Made by a program: the position numbers and the translations under genes
NCBI GenBank assembly: GCA_963819785.1
Contig: CAWFXW010000020.1
Location: 496,001 to 560,000 of the forward strand
Direction: 5' to 3'
Length of the DNA: 64,000 nt
Source of the DNA: Palsa-504 sp963819785
Lineage (GTDB): Bacteria; Actinomycetota; Actinomycetes; Streptosporangiales; Streptosporangiaceae
Notes under the pieces: generated by a model
Seen by the model: only the letters and a program-made list of their open reading frames with translations
Told to the model about the DNA's origin: nothing
Database searches by the model: none
Shown here: in pieces, positions 39,686-48,532 of the stretch
How the letters are laid out: each line of letters begins with the position of its first letter
Position numbering within the stretch: position 1 is the first letter of the stretch

Positions 39686-41013
39686 CAGTGGCCGGAGCTA
39701 CTGCTCACGGAGTTGATGATGGTCGAGTTGCTGCCCTTACCCGCGAAGAAGTTCGCGAGCGCGGTGTCAAGCGCCTGGCCCGGGTTGACCGGGAAGGCGA
39801 TGTCGAAGTACACCGCGTCGTAGGCGGCGCTGCGGTGGGCCTGCGCGGCGGCCTGCAGGGCCGGGTCGGTCAGCACCGACTCGGCGGCGCTGTTCGCCGG
39901 GAGCCCGATACCGGCCTTGGTTACCAGTTCCTCCTGCACCGGGGTGCTGTCGATGTACTGCAGGAACTCGGCACAGGCCGGTTCGGAGGCCCCGGTGGTG
40001 CACGAGAAGCCGTCACCGCCGGACAACACGGCCGTCGGGTTACCCGCACCGCCGGAAACCTGGGGGAACGGGAACCAGCCGAGCTGGGAGACGATGCTCT
40101 TGTTCGAGGTCAGAGCCGGGACCACGCTGGTCTCCCAGTCACCCTGCAGCTCCATGGCGGCCTTGCCGTTGGCCAGCAGGCCGGCCGAGCTGCCCGCGCC
40201 CGTCTGGGCCTGGGTGGCGTTGAACCCGCCTTGGAACGGGCTGGTGGCCATGAACGAGGTCAGGTCCTTGGTCGCCTGGGTGAAGCACGGCGCGGTCATG
40301 TTGATGGCCTTGATGGAGGACTGCAGCACGGACTGGGAGCATTCCCGGACCGCGAAGTACTCCCAGTAGAACGCGTCCGGCCAGCGGCTGCCGCCGCCGA
40401 GCGAGATCGGGGTGATGCCGTGCGCCTTGAGCATGGTGTCATCGGACTCGAGCTGGGCGATCGTGGTCGGCGGGGAGGTGATGCCGGCCTTGGCGAAGAG
40501 GTCCTTGCGGTACCAGAAGCCCACCACGTGCTGATCGTAGGGGATGCCGTACTGCTGGCCGTTGACCTGCCAGCCCGTGGCGGCCTGGCCCAGCTCGCTG
40601 ATCCAGCCCGACGCGAGCGAGCTGAGGTTGGCCAGCTTGCCCGAGGTGAACTGGGTGGCCTCCTGACCGCCGCCCCACTGCTGGAAGATGTCGGGCGGCT
40701 TGTCGGACTTCAGGGCGATCGGCATCTTGGTGGTGAACAGGTCGCTCTGGATCGCGTCCATGTTGATCGTCACGTTCGGATGCAAGGCGTGGAACGCGGC
40801 CACGACGCTCCTCCAGACGCCGAGCAGGGGCTGGGTGTTGCCGTTGTTCCACCAGGTGAGGGTGACCTTGGTATTGCTGCTCGAGGACGAGCTAGCACTG
40901 GTGCTCGAACCGCTGTTGCTGCTAGTGCTACTGCTGCTGCTACTGCACGCGGCGATGGCGAGTGCCGATGCCACCGCGACGGCGACGATGGCGGGCTTTC
41001 TGGAACCTCGCAT
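39685..41013 (-). CDS. Extracellular sugar-binding lipoprotein (ABC importer)
   Basis: The 442-residue protein has a lipoprotein signal (ALAIAAC, Cys at 23) followed by an unusually long run of Ser and Thr, about 25 residues, as a spacer from the membrane. The mature part is a type II (MalE-like) binding fold: VTLTWWNNGN, WGGGQEATQF, AMELQGDWETSVVP and GDGFSCTTGASEPAC. AGGAG lies 10 bases before ATG 41013. Expression likely depends on the inverted repeat at 41134-41159. Clusters of this type are usually under LacI control, but no LacI gene is in view. Confidence 0.92.
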   Translation of the reverse strand: MRGSRKPAIVAVAVASALAIAACSSSSSSTSSNSGSSTSASSSSSSNTKVTLTWWNNGNTQPLLGVWRSVVAAFHALHPNVTINMDAIQSDLFTTKMPIALKSDKPPDIFQQWGGGQEATQFTSGKLANLSSLASGWISELGQAATGWQVNGQQYGIPYDQHVVGFWYRKDLFAKAGITSPPTTIAQLESDDTMLKAHGITPISLGGGSRWPDAFYWEYFAVRECSQSVLQSSIKAINMTAPCFTQATKDLTSFMATSPFQGGFNATQAQTGAGSSAGLLANGKAAMELQGDWETSVVPALTSNKSIVSQLGWFPFPQVSGGAGNPTAVLSGGDGFSCTTGASEPACAEFLQYIDSTPVQEELVTKAGIGLPANSAAESVLTDPALQAAAQAHRSAAYDAVYFDIAFPVNPGQALDTALANFFAGKGSNSTIINSVSSSSGH

Positions 41014-41584
41014 GCGCTCTCATCTCCTGACGATGCCGAGGAACTCATGTTGCCGGGGTCTGCTAGTGGCGGGGCCTCCTGGCGCTGCCGAAAGCGGCGG
41101 ACGCGCATTACGAAACGACGTCCGTATCACGACTCCGAAAGTTTAGGTAATTTTTCGGAAGTGTCGTTATCATAAGAAGGCAGACTCAGCCGGTCAATAC
41201 CTCTTATCCAAGGTGAGTGGGCCACTGTACGGGTTTCGAAATGTTTCGGCCAGGCGTCGCCCAGATTGAGCCGGCACCTGGACCTGGGCGGCGCCGCTTG
41301 AGCTCGTGGCGTTCTGGGGCAAAGGCTCGGGGACAGCAGACGGGAGCAGATTCTGCGCGCCGGTCCGCCTGGCGCGGGGCAGCCGCGGCGACCGGGACTT
41401 CCCTGGGTTTGCGCGGCCACGCTGACCCGTTTCCCGAGGCCACGTTCCCGATCTGACGTGCCGTGCGATCAAGGCCCGGCGGGCCCGGACGCCCGATCCC
41501 CGCCAGAAAGGGACAGCGCTCCCGCTAGAGCCAGCACAGCGCCGCACTCACGGGTCCGCCAGGCCGCCCGGGTTATGGCGGTGG
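41014..41584. other. Intergenic region upstream of the sugar importer
   Basis: No gene is supported in these 571 bases. An AT-rich stretch (41135-41180) with an inverted repeat forms the importer control region. The remainder up to 41584 is GC-rich without recognisable content. Confidence 0.6.
41134..41159. promoter_or_regulatory. Operator-like inverted repeat TCCGAAA-N12-TTTCGGA
   Basis: The perfect 7-bp arms lie at 41134-41140 and 41153-41159, with AGGTAA in the centre, about 120 bases upstream of the lipoprotein start. This is a likely repressor site for the sugar importer. Confidence 0.5.
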
Positions 41585-42064
41585 TCAGGATCGCGGGCGT
41601 TGCTTGACGCCGGCCGCGAGCAGGTCCACGACCTCGGCGATGCGCGCGGCGCGCAGCTCTGGCCGCCTAGTGGTGGCGTCGATCCAGCGCAGGTACGCCT
41701 TGCGGTAGAACTGGGCCAGCGTGTCGAAGAAGGCGGCGGCGGCCGGGTTGGCGGCCAGCGCCGCGGCGATGTCGTCGGCCAGGTCGGCGCGCTGCGGGCC
41801 TTCTGGGCCCAGTTCGACGAGCACGTCATCGCCCAGCGTGACGCCCGCGTCGTGCACCCACATCGGGAACAGGGTGAACGCCCACCCGCGGGCGTCCCGC
41901 GCGATCCTCCCGCGGACATAGCGGCCGTTGATCGTCCCGGACACGGGATGCTCAGCCTTGGCGCCCCACGCCTCGTCCGGGTCGAACGGGACCGCGATAA
42001 CCGCACGGCCGCCGGGACCGGCCGCGACGCGGGCATCGAACCGCCGGACGCGCATGGTCTTCAT
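41585..42064 (-). CDS. DUF1905 and YdeI/OmpD-associated domain protein
   Basis: The 159 residues combine a small N-terminal beta-barrel of the DUF1905 kind (GGRAVIAVPFDPDEAWG; VSGTINGRYVRGRIARD) with a C-terminal helical YdeI-type segment (AAAAFFDTLAQFYRKAYLRWI, then TRRPELRAARIAEVV). Similar two-domain proteins are widespread and uncharacterised; YdeI was linked to bacteriocin and antimicrobial resistance. It stands alone between the importer region and a VOC gene. Confidence 0.8.
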   Translation of the reverse strand: MKTMRVRRFDARVAAGPGGRAVIAVPFDPDEAWGAKAEHPVSGTINGRYVRGRIARDARGWAFTLFPMWVHDAGVTLGDDVLVELGPEGPQRADLADDIAAALAANPAAAAFFDTLAQFYRKAYLRWIDATTRRPELRAARIAEVVDLLAAGVKQRPRS

Positions 42065-42136
42065 CGTGGCACACCGACCCGGATCCCAGCGGAGCGGCAG
42101 CCTGATAACCGGGCACTCCGGGGCGGATGCGCTAGG

Positions 42137-42493
42137 TCATTCCACGCACAGGCAGAAGGGATGCCCGGCCGGGTCGAGGAACACCCGGAAGGACGTACCG
42201 GGCTGGTGCTCGTGCTTGGTCGCGCCGAGCTCGAGCACCGCGGCCTCGGCGGCGTCGAGATTATCGACGTTCACGTCGAGATGCGTCTGCTGGGGCACCT
42301 GCTGCCCCGGCCATTGCGGCGGGGTGTAGTCCTCGACCTGCTGAAAGCAGATGCAGTCGCCGTAATCCGCCCGGATCTCGGCCCAGTTCGGGGAGACGGT
42401 GATCTTCCAGTCCAGCATCGTGCCGTAGAACCTGGCCAGCGCTGCCGCGTCGGGACAGTCGATAACCAGGCATGGGAAGCGTGCGATAGCCAT
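42137..42493 (-). CDS. Small VOC/glyoxalase-like protein
   Basis: This single-module protein of 118 residues (FPCLVIDCPDAAALARFYG at the start; THLDVNVDNLDAAEAAVLELGA; FRVFLDPAGHPFCLCVE at the end) is of the glyoxalase-like type common in actinobacteria. It would work as a dimer, and many relatives are resistance or detoxification proteins. The gene is divergent from the WYL regulator with only 51 bases between, so it is a likely target of that regulator. Confidence 0.85.
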   Translation of the reverse strand: MAIARFPCLVIDCPDAAALARFYGTMLDWKITVSPNWAEIRADYGDCICFQQVEDYTPPQWPGQQVPQQTHLDVNVDNLDAAEAAVLELGATKHEHQPGTSFRVFLDPAGHPFCLCVE

Positions 42494-42544
42494 GCCTCCA
42501 CGGTAGACTCAATTCCGGACGTTCGGCTTCCGGATTGGTGAAAT

Positions 42545-43504
42545 GTGGTGAACCCCGACGCGAGTCCCACGGCGCGGGCGCTGCTTGCCCTGGAGCTGAT
42601 TCAGGGCAGCCCGGGGATCACGGCGGACCGGCTGGCCGACCGGCTCGGTGTCTCGGGGCGGGCCGCCCGCCGGTACGTCGGCATCCTCCGCGAGGCCGAG
42701 ATCCCGATCGAATCGGTCCGCGGGCCCCACGGCGGCTACCGCGTAGGCCGCAGCCTTCGTCTGCCGCCGCTGATGTTCACCGCCGCCGAGGCGCTGGGCC
42801 TGGTCATGGCGGTGCTGGACGGCCATCATGACGCCAGCGATCCCGGCGAGCCGGTCGGCAGCGCGCTGGGCAAGATCGTCCGGGCGCTCCCGGAGCCGGT
42901 CGCCGCCCAGGCTGAGGCGCTCCGCCAGACCACGGCGCCCGCGCCGGACCGCGCCGCCGCCCGGCCCGATCCGGCGACCACCACCGCCCTCGTGCGGGCC
43001 TGCTCGGACCGCCGCCGGGTGCGGCTCGGCTACCGGTCCGAGGCCGGGTCGCAGCGGGTGATCGAGGCCGACCCGTGGGCGGTCGTGGTCCGCCACGGCC
43101 GGTGGTACCTGTTGTGCTGGTCCCGCGCCGCGCAGGCCCGGCGGGTCTACCGGATCGACCGGGTCCGCGAGGTGGAACTGCTCGAGGAATCGTTCAGCCC
43201 GCCCGCCGACCTCAACCCGGTGGCCGTGCTCGAGGACCATCTCGCGGTCGGATGGGAATACGACGTGGAGGTCGTCATCGACGCTCCCCTGGACGCCGCG
43301 ACGCGCTATGTTCCCCGGGCCCTCGGCAGGCTCGAGCCGCTCGAGGCCGAGGGCACGCGTCTGACCGGCAGCACCAGCAGCCCGGCGTGGTATGCCGAGC
43401 AGCTCGCGGCCATTCCGGTGTCCTACCGGATCGTGAGGTGCCCCGAACTCCAGGAGGCGGCACGCGTCCTGGGCCAGCGGCTCCTGACGGCCGGGAGTGG
43501 CTGA
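42545..43504 (+). CDS. HTH/WYL-domain transcriptional regulator (YafY-like)
   Basis: The 319-residue protein begins with an HTH_11 winged helix (ALLALELIQGSPGITADRLADR; LGVSGRAARRYVGILREAEI), then a WYL domain (RLGYRSEAGSQRVIEADPWAVV; GRWYLLCW; RRVYRIDRVREVEL) and a WCX-type C-terminus. WYL domains sense nucleotides or other ligands. The start may be GTG 42545 or 42548. TTCCGGA occurs twice in the short gap to the divergent VOC gene and may be its site. Confidence 0.9.
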   Translation: MVNPDASPTARALLALELIQGSPGITADRLADRLGVSGRAARRYVGILREAEIPIESVRGPHGGYRVGRSLRLPPLMFTAAEALGLVMAVLDGHHDASDPGEPVGSALGKIVRALPEPVAAQAEALRQTTAPAPDRAAARPDPATTTALVRACSDRRRVRLGYRSEAGSQRVIEADPWAVVVRHGRWYLLCWSRAAQARRVYRIDRVREVELLEESFSPPADLNPVAVLEDHLAVGWEYDVEVVIDAPLDAATRYVPRALGRLEPLEAEGTRLTGSTSSPAWYAEQLAAIPVSYRIVRCPELQEAARVLGQRLLTAGSG

Positions 43505-43763
43505 GGCCGCGGGGATCATCCGCGCGGAGCGGAGAAAGGCACTTGGCTTCATCCCGGTCACCCGGTGGACGGTCATGGACACTGCGCGGGCGGCGCGGGC
43601 CCGCGCCCGGCTGGCCGAGGTGGCCCTGGCGCAATGGCCGCCAGCAACCGACGTGATTGCCGTAACCGCCTACCGCGACTGCAACCTCGCTCGCCTCCCG
43701 GCGGCCAAACACGCCACGACCCAGGGCGGCTCTTCCGCTTCCCGCAAGCTCTCTGAGCCGGGT

Positions 43764-44249
43764 TCAGCTCATCATGCTGGCGAGCATGCCGGGCTGGTAG
43801 GAACCGCCCTTCTGGTGCATGATGACGCCGAGCCGGTTGGCGGCGTTGATCATGGCGACCAGGCAGACCAGCGCGACGACCTGGTCGTCGTCGTAGTGCT
43901 TGCGTAGTTCGGCCCAGGTCTGGTCGGACACGCCGTGGTGGGCGTCGGCGAGCCGGGTGCCCTCCTCGGCGAGCGCCAGCGCGGCCTGCTCGGCCTCGGT
44001 GAACACGTCGGCCTCGCGCCAGGCGGCGACCAGGTGGAGCCGCACCGCGGTCTCGCCCGCGGCCGCGGCCTCCTTGGTGTGCAGGTCGACGCACCAGCCG
44101 CAGCCGTTGATCTGGCTGGCGCGCAGGCTCACCAGTTCCTGGACGGACAGCGGCAGCGGCGACTGCCCGATGACCAGACTGGCGTTGGCGAACCGCTTGG
44201 CGAACCTGACGCCGATCTCGTTCTCGAACATGTTGAACCGGGATTCCAT
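43764..44249 (-). CDS. AhpD/carboxymuconolactone-decarboxylase-family protein
   Basis: ATG 44249 (GAGG 8 bases upstream) gives 161 residues with the AhpD redox motif CGWC followed by VDLH (around residues 51-58), flanked by SLRASQINGCGW and helices. AhpD proteins reduce peroxides or act as redox partners; many homologues are uncharacterised. The gene is divergent from the SigJ-like sigma factor, and both directions carry the same promoter words, an arrangement common for SigJ-type sigma factors and their AhpD target. Confidence 0.88.
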   Translation of the reverse strand: MESRFNMFENEIGVRFAKRFANASLVIGQSPLPLSVQELVSLRASQINGCGWCVDLHTKEAAAAGETAVRLHLVAAWREADVFTEAEQAALALAEEGTRLADAHHGVSDQTWAELRKHYDDDQVVALVCLVAMINAANRLGVIMHQKGGSYQPGMLASMMS

Positions 44250-44307
44250 GGTTTCGTCCTCACTGCGGGGTAGTCGTGACGAACACCAGATGCCGCCCGC
44301 CTCGATC

Positions 44308-44380
44308 CCTGTGACATCCGCGGTCATGTGACGTGCGCCACAAGCCGGTGGTGTCACAGGATGGCGGGGACCGGTGTCTG
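44308..44380. promoter_or_regulatory. Mirror-image ECF-type promoters for AhpD and SigJ-like genes
   Basis: TGTCACAGG occurs on the plus strand at 44352-44360 facing the sigma gene, and on the minus strand at 44316-44308 facing the AhpD gene. Both are followed by TCTGGTG after 16 and 17 bases respectively. These are plausible -35 and -10 elements read by the sigma factor itself. Confidence 0.6.
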
Positions 44381-44410
44381 GTGGGTAGCGCAGCCGAGAG
44401 GAGGCCGCCC

Positions 44411-45289
44411 GTGGACCCCGCCACCGAGGCGTTCCTCGCGCACCGCAACCTGCTGTTCACCGTGGCCTACGAGATGCTCGGCTCGGCCGCCGACGCCGAG
44501 GACGTGCTGCAGGAAACGTGGCTGCGGTGGGCGGGCGTCGACCTGGGCACCGTCCATGACCAGCGCGCCTACCTGGTCAAGATCACCACCCGGCAGGCGC
44601 TGACCCGGCTGCGCACGCTGGGCCGCCGCAAGGAGTCCTACGTCGGCTCCTGGCTGCCCGAGCCGCTGCTGACCACGCCCGACGTGGCCGAGGACGCCGA
44701 ACTGGCCGACAGCGTCTCGATGGCCATGCTGCTGGTCCTGGAGACCCTCACCCCGACCGAACGCGCGGTGTTCGTGCTGCGTGACGTGTTCGACGTGGCC
44801 TACGAGGAGATCGCCGACGCCGTCGGCAAGACCCCGGCCGCGGTCCGCCAGATCGCCCACCGGGCCCGGGCCCACGTCGCCGCCCGCCGCCCCCGCGGTA
44901 CGGTCTCCGCGGCGCAGACCCGCGACGCGCTCGAGGCGTTCCGGCGGGCGGCGCAAACCGGCGACCTGCAGGGCCTGCTCGACATCCTCGCGCCCGACGT
45001 CGTCCTGCTCGGTGACGGCGGCGGGGTCGTGCAGACCGTGCCGCAGCCCGTCACCGGGGCCAGCAAGGTGGCCCGCCTGCTCATCGCCGGGATGGGCCGG
45101 ATCGCGGCCGCGGTCACGATGCAGCCCGCGCACGTCAACGGCTACCCGGCGCTGATCCTGCGCCTGGACGGCGAGCTCGACAGCGTCATCGCGGTACGCA
45201 TCGACGAGGGCCTGATCACCGGGTTGTACGCGGTGCGCAATCCGGAGAAGCTGTCGCGGATGGCGCGGGAGACCACGCTGCGCCGCTGA
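44411..45289 (+). CDS. sigJ: SigJ-type ECF sigma factor with SnoaL-like C-terminal domain
   Basis: GTG 44411 has GAGGAGG 8 bases upstream and gives 292 residues. Sigma region 2 (FLAHRNLLFTVAYEMLGSAADAEDVLQE) and region 4 (VLRDVFDVAYEEIADAVGKTPAAVRQIAHRA) are followed by a SnoaL/NTF2-like domain (FRRAAQTGDLQGLLDILAPDVVLLGDG) in place of an anti-sigma factor, as in the ECF41/SigJ groups. The C-terminal domain modulates activity. It probably drives its own promoter and that of the divergent AhpD gene. Confidence 0.9.
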   Translation: MDPATEAFLAHRNLLFTVAYEMLGSAADAEDVLQETWLRWAGVDLGTVHDQRAYLVKITTRQALTRLRTLGRRKESYVGSWLPEPLLTTPDVAEDAELADSVSMAMLLVLETLTPTERAVFVLRDVFDVAYEEIADAVGKTPAAVRQIAHRARAHVAARRPRGTVSAAQTRDALEAFRRAAQTGDLQGLLDILAPDVVLLGDGGGVVQTVPQPVTGASKVARLLIAGMGRIAAAVTMQPAHVNGYPALILRLDGELDSVIAVRIDEGLITGLYAVRNPEKLSRMARETTLRR

Positions 45290-45423
45290 CCCGGGTCAGC
45301 CCGCACGACCTGCTGCCCGGCCGAGCGGGCCGACCACCCGTTCCCGCGGCTGCTCGCCGTGGCGGCGGGGCGGCTGCCACAGCGAGCGGCGCAGCCGGGC
45401 CCAGCGCTCCCGGCGGTCGCCGG

Positions 45424-46209
45424 TCACGCCGGGGCCGCGGCGACCGCGTAGAACGGATTCTCCGGCTGATAGGAGTCGCCCACGACGGTGAGTCCCGCGG
45501 CGTGCAGGGCGGCGGCGAGGTCCGCCCGCCGGAACGGCGTGAAGTCCAGCACGTACCGGCGGTGCGTCAGCGCCGAGTCGCTTTCCTCGAACAACAGGAC
45601 GATCTCGGCCCGGCACGGCGCGCCGAAGTCATCGGGGATGGTCCAGATGTAGAGCGAGCAGGAGCGGATGCCCCGCCGCTCGATCACGCGGCGGCCGGGC
45701 ACGATCCGCGGCCTGGACCGGTAGAGGTGTTCCCAGTTCCGGGAGTCGATCACCAGGACGCCGCCGGGGCTGAGCACCTGCTTGAGGCCCTCGAGGGAGG
45801 CGATCATGGCCGGGCGGGTGGCGGTGTGGACGATGGCATTGCCCAGGCACAGGACCAGGTCGAACGGGCCGGGCACCCGCCGCGGCAGGTCCTGCCAGGT
45901 CGACTGCGTGACCTCGATCGGGAAACCGGACTGCGCGCAGCGGCGCCGGGCTTGCTCGACCATGCTCGCGCTGCCGTCGGAGGCGGTGACGTCGAAGCCC
46001 CGCCGCGCCAGGGCCATCGCGTCCGCGCCGATGCCGCACGCGCTGTCCAGCACCCGCGCGCCCGGCGGCAGGGCGGCCAGGATCGGCTCCAGGAGATCCC
46101 GGCTGCCCGGTGACGTCGCGCCGACCGGGCCGGCGCTGCCGATGGCCTCGTCACCGAACAGCCACTCGTAGTCGCGGGCCAGGTCGGTGTAGGAGTCATC
46201 CACGCTCAC
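45424..46209 (-). CDS. Class I SAM-dependent methyltransferase
   Basis: From GTG 46209 the protein has 261 residues. Motif I is VLDSACGIGADAMALARRG (around 55-73), with the acidic residue after beta-2 in DVTASDGSASMVEQAR, motif for beta-4 FDLVLCLGNAIVH and a post-motif segment SLEGLKQVLSPGGVLVIDSRNWE. The glycine-methyltransferase-like size and N-terminus (SVDDSYTDLARDYEWLF) suggest a small-molecule N- or O-methyltransferase. The upstream frame extends to 46254 but would cross a hairpin. No clear Shine-Dalgarno is visible. Confidence 0.85.
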   Translation of the reverse strand: MSVDDSYTDLARDYEWLFGDEAIGSAGPVGATSPGSRDLLEPILAALPPGARVLDSACGIGADAMALARRGFDVTASDGSASMVEQARRRCAQSGFPIEVTQSTWQDLPRRVPGPFDLVLCLGNAIVHTATRPAMIASLEGLKQVLSPGGVLVIDSRNWEHLYRSRPRIVPGRRVIERRGIRSCSLYIWTIPDDFGAPCRAEIVLLFEESDSALTHRRYVLDFTPFRRADLAAALHAAGLTVVGDSYQPENPFYAVAAAPA

Positions 46210-46249
46210 AGTCTGGCACCGGCGCTGATCAGGCTGACGTGGAAGTGGT

Positions 46250-46298
46250 ACCACGGCCGTTCGGGAAAAATAAAGAATTGCGCCGAACGGGCCGTGGT
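46250..46298. terminator. A-rich-loop hairpin between minus-strand genes
   Basis: ACCACGGCCGTTCGG (46250-46264) pairs with CCGAACGGGCCGTGGT (46283-46298) with one bulged base. The loop contains AAAAATAAAG. It lies just behind the stop at 46317 of the upstream gene and can terminate it. It is the best-formed copy of the dispersed hairpin family. Confidence 0.65.
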
Positions 46299-46316
46299 CC
46301 GTGCGGCCGGTCCGGG

Positions 46317-47260
46317 TTACGTGTCTTTCTGGCGGTATTGAAGCCGGCGCCGCGCCATTTCGCAGACGCCATTGCGTTCATTTTCCGCGGCGGCCTGCCG
46401 GGCGTCATCGAGATCGGCCGGCGTCAGCAGGGCGTTGGCGAGCAGGAAATCGGCGAGATCGCGGGCGTGGCCGCGTTCGGACCAGATGAAACCCTGCAGC
46501 AGCTTCTTGTAATCCGATACCGCGCCCTCTCCGCTCAGGTCCAGGGCGATGACCACGTTCATCATCGGCACCGTCTGCGGGGCGGCCAGGCCCAGGATGT
46601 ACTCCTGGTAGTAGTAGGCCATGGCCAGGCGCGCGGTCCTGTTGCGCTCGAAGTAGCCGCGCACCCGGGCGACCGCGTCGTCCCGGGGCTCGGCGACGCG
46701 CCGGACGACCGTCGCGGCCCGGGTGGTCGGGCTCTGCTCGCCGTCCGCGGCGACCGGGTCGGATCGGGTCCCCGGTGCGTCCAGCCGCAGCGCCAGCACC
46801 CAGTCGCCGACGCTGACCAGCCACGAGCCTTCCTTGAGGGTCACCGGCAGCGCCTCGTAGCGGGCCGGCGCGACCGGCAGGACGTGGCAGGCGGTCCGGC
46901 GCACGGCCTCGGCGCTCCCCGGCGTCCCCGGCGTCCCCGGCGGCCCGGTGTCCCCGGCGGCCTCGGTGTCCCCGGCGGCCTCGGTGTCCCCGGCGGCCGC
47001 GGTGCCAGGTAGACCCGGTAGGTGGTGTCCCGGCTGAACAGTTCCCAGCGGCGGTGGACGTAGCGCAGGCCCGCGCAGCGCGGGGCCCGGTGCAAGGTGA
47101 GATCCTCGTCACCGCTGAGCAGGCGCCGGTCCAGCCAGGTGATCTCATCAGGCCGACAGCTCACCCACTCGCCGAGCGCCGCTGACCACAGGAAAAGCCG
47201 GCCAGTCGCCACCGCGTCGCCACTCCCGGAGGACGGCGCGCGGCCGTCCCGTGTTGCCAC
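46317..47260 (-). CDS. Uncharacterised protein linked to the FHA gene, frameshifted in a tandem repeat
   Basis: I do not recognise the family. The front (from 47260: GRLFLWSAALGEWVSCRPDE; LFSRDTTYRVYLAP) is in one frame. The back (from about 46910: VLPVAPARYEALPVTLKEGSW; AMAYYYQEYILGLAAPQTVP; FIWSERGHARDLADFLLANALL) is in another and ends at 46317. Between them is a Pro/Gly-Thr-rich stretch coded by 18-bp and 9-bp repeats (46912-47004), where the frame slips. Restored, it would be about 310 residues with no membrane segment. It follows the FHA-domain gene by 22 bases in the same direction, so it may act in the same phosphorylation-dependent pathway. Confidence 0.5.
46912..47004. repeat. 9-bp and 18-bp tandem repeats inside a gene
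   Basis: Three units of TCCCCGGCGGCCTCGGTG (46951-46968, 46969-46986 and 46987-47004, the last with one change) are preceded by GTCCCCGGC repeats. The reading frame of the host gene changes here. Confidence 0.8.
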
Positions 47261-47282
47261 GTCTGGAATGACTATTGTCGCA

Positions 47283-48323
47283 TCAGCCGATCTTGACCCG
47301 GGACAGCAGCGCGTCGGGGTTCGCGCCCCAGCGGATCGCGTCGCCGTCGCTGACCGGCTGCTCCCCCGCGACCGGGGCGCCGTTGAGGGTGAGGCCGTTG
47401 CGGCCCTGGTTGGAGATCCACCAGCGGCCGTCGGAGAAGGTGAACGTCGCGTGCTCCCGGGACACGGTCAAGACGTCGGGGAGCACAAGCTCGACGGACC
47501 CGCGCCCGGCGCGGGCGCCGGAGACCCGGGTTTCCGCCACCGAGGACCCGGTGACCAGCCGCAGCAGCGGGATGGGCTCGGGGGCTGGTTCCATCATCGT
47601 GACCATGCCCCCGCCGACGGTCAGGTCCGGCCCCCACGCGCGGGTGCCCGACTCGGCGTAGACGGGCTGCGGGGCGGAGTAGGCCCACCGCGGCACGTCG
47701 TCCGCGTCCGGGCCGCCGGCGCTCATCCGGTCGCCGGCGCTCAGCTGGTCGCCGGCGCTCAGCTGGTCGCCGGCGCCCGCTAGATCCGCCTGGCGCAGGC
47801 GGTAGCGGCCCGGCGGGACGGACCCGGCCCCGATCACGTGCACCGCGGGCCGGTCCGGCCGGGCGAAGCGGGCCCCGTAGCCGGACACCCGCTCGGTGTA
47901 GACCTCGGTCATGCTGGCGTTGAGCACGCCGAGTTCCATGCGTTCGCACAGGAAGCGGAGGTCGTCGGGGTTCAGCTGGAGCTCGACGAGGTTCGGCGCG
48001 AGCAGCGCCCCGCTGGGGGTGATCACGAACACGTCGGGCAGGTGCCGCATGGCGAGGTTCAGCACGTCCTGCCCGTCGCGCCACGGCCGGGAGGCCAGCC
48101 GCCGCAGCCACGGATGATCCCTGGTGACGCCCAGGGCCCGCAGGCCGGTCACGCCCGCGCCGGCCAGCGCCGTGATCACCACGAGGACCACGGTGGCCGA
48201 GACGACCGAACCCGTCACCAGCTCCAGGATCACCCAGCACGCCGCGACGCCGCCCGCGGCCAGCCAGCGCTGGCGGCTGCGCCGGCGCAGCGGAGGGCGC
48301 GCCGGCTGCCTGCCTGCCGTCAT
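47283..48323 (-). CDS. FHA-domain membrane protein
   Basis: ATG 48323 has AAGGA 8 bases upstream; 346 residues. Two transmembrane helices near the N-terminus (WLAAGGVAACWVILELVTG and SATVVLVVITALAGAGVTGL) are followed by a cytoplasmic segment, a low-complexity linker with three GDQLSA/GDRMSA repeats (18-bp units, 47721-47774), and a C-terminal FHA domain (VSREHATFTFSDGRWWISNQ; GRNGLTLNG). FHA domains bind phosphothreonine. The middle part resembles DUF3662/FhaA-type proteins. A Ser/Thr kinase partner is not in the window apart from the dead kinase at 19669. Confidence 0.85.
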   Translation of the reverse strand: MTAGRQPARPPLRRRSRQRWLAAGGVAACWVILELVTGSVVSATVVLVVITALAGAGVTGLRALGVTRDHPWLRRLASRPWRDGQDVLNLAMRHLPDVFVITPSGALLAPNLVELQLNPDDLRFLCERMELGVLNASMTEVYTERVSGYGARFARPDRPAVHVIGAGSVPPGRYRLRQADLAGAGDQLSAGDQLSAGDRMSAGGPDADDVPRWAYSAPQPVYAESGTRAWGPDLTVGGGMVTMMEPAPEPIPLLRLVTGSSVAETRVSGARAGRGSVELVLPDVLTVSREHATFTFSDGRWWISNQGRNGLTLNGAPVAGEQPVSDGDAIRWGANPDALLSRVKIG

Positions 48324-48423
48324 CAGCACCGTCCTTGACCCGTATGAATCGCCTGTTCAGGCCGTTCCCCGAGACCGAGGATGCGGGCCGGCGCCGCGGC
48401 GCGTCAACAGATCAGGGGCAGGT

Positions 48424-48463
48424 TCCAGAAACCTGGAAATCCGCGCGTTTCCAGGTTTCTGGA
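48424..48463. promoter_or_regulatory. Perfect 16-bp inverted repeat between divergent genes
   Basis: TCCAGAAACCTGGAAA (48424-48439) is exactly inverted at 48448-48463 around an 8-base loop. Each arm contains the smaller palindrome CCAGAAACCTGG. It lies 100 bases from the FHA start and 70 from the small membrane gene, suiting a shared operator or a stable RNA hairpin. Confidence 0.75.
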
Positions 48464-48532
48464 GGATGCGCGGATGGCGGTCAGTATCGGGCTTTGCGTG
48501 GGTAGGCTCCGGGCACCGCGAGGAGGTTTTTG

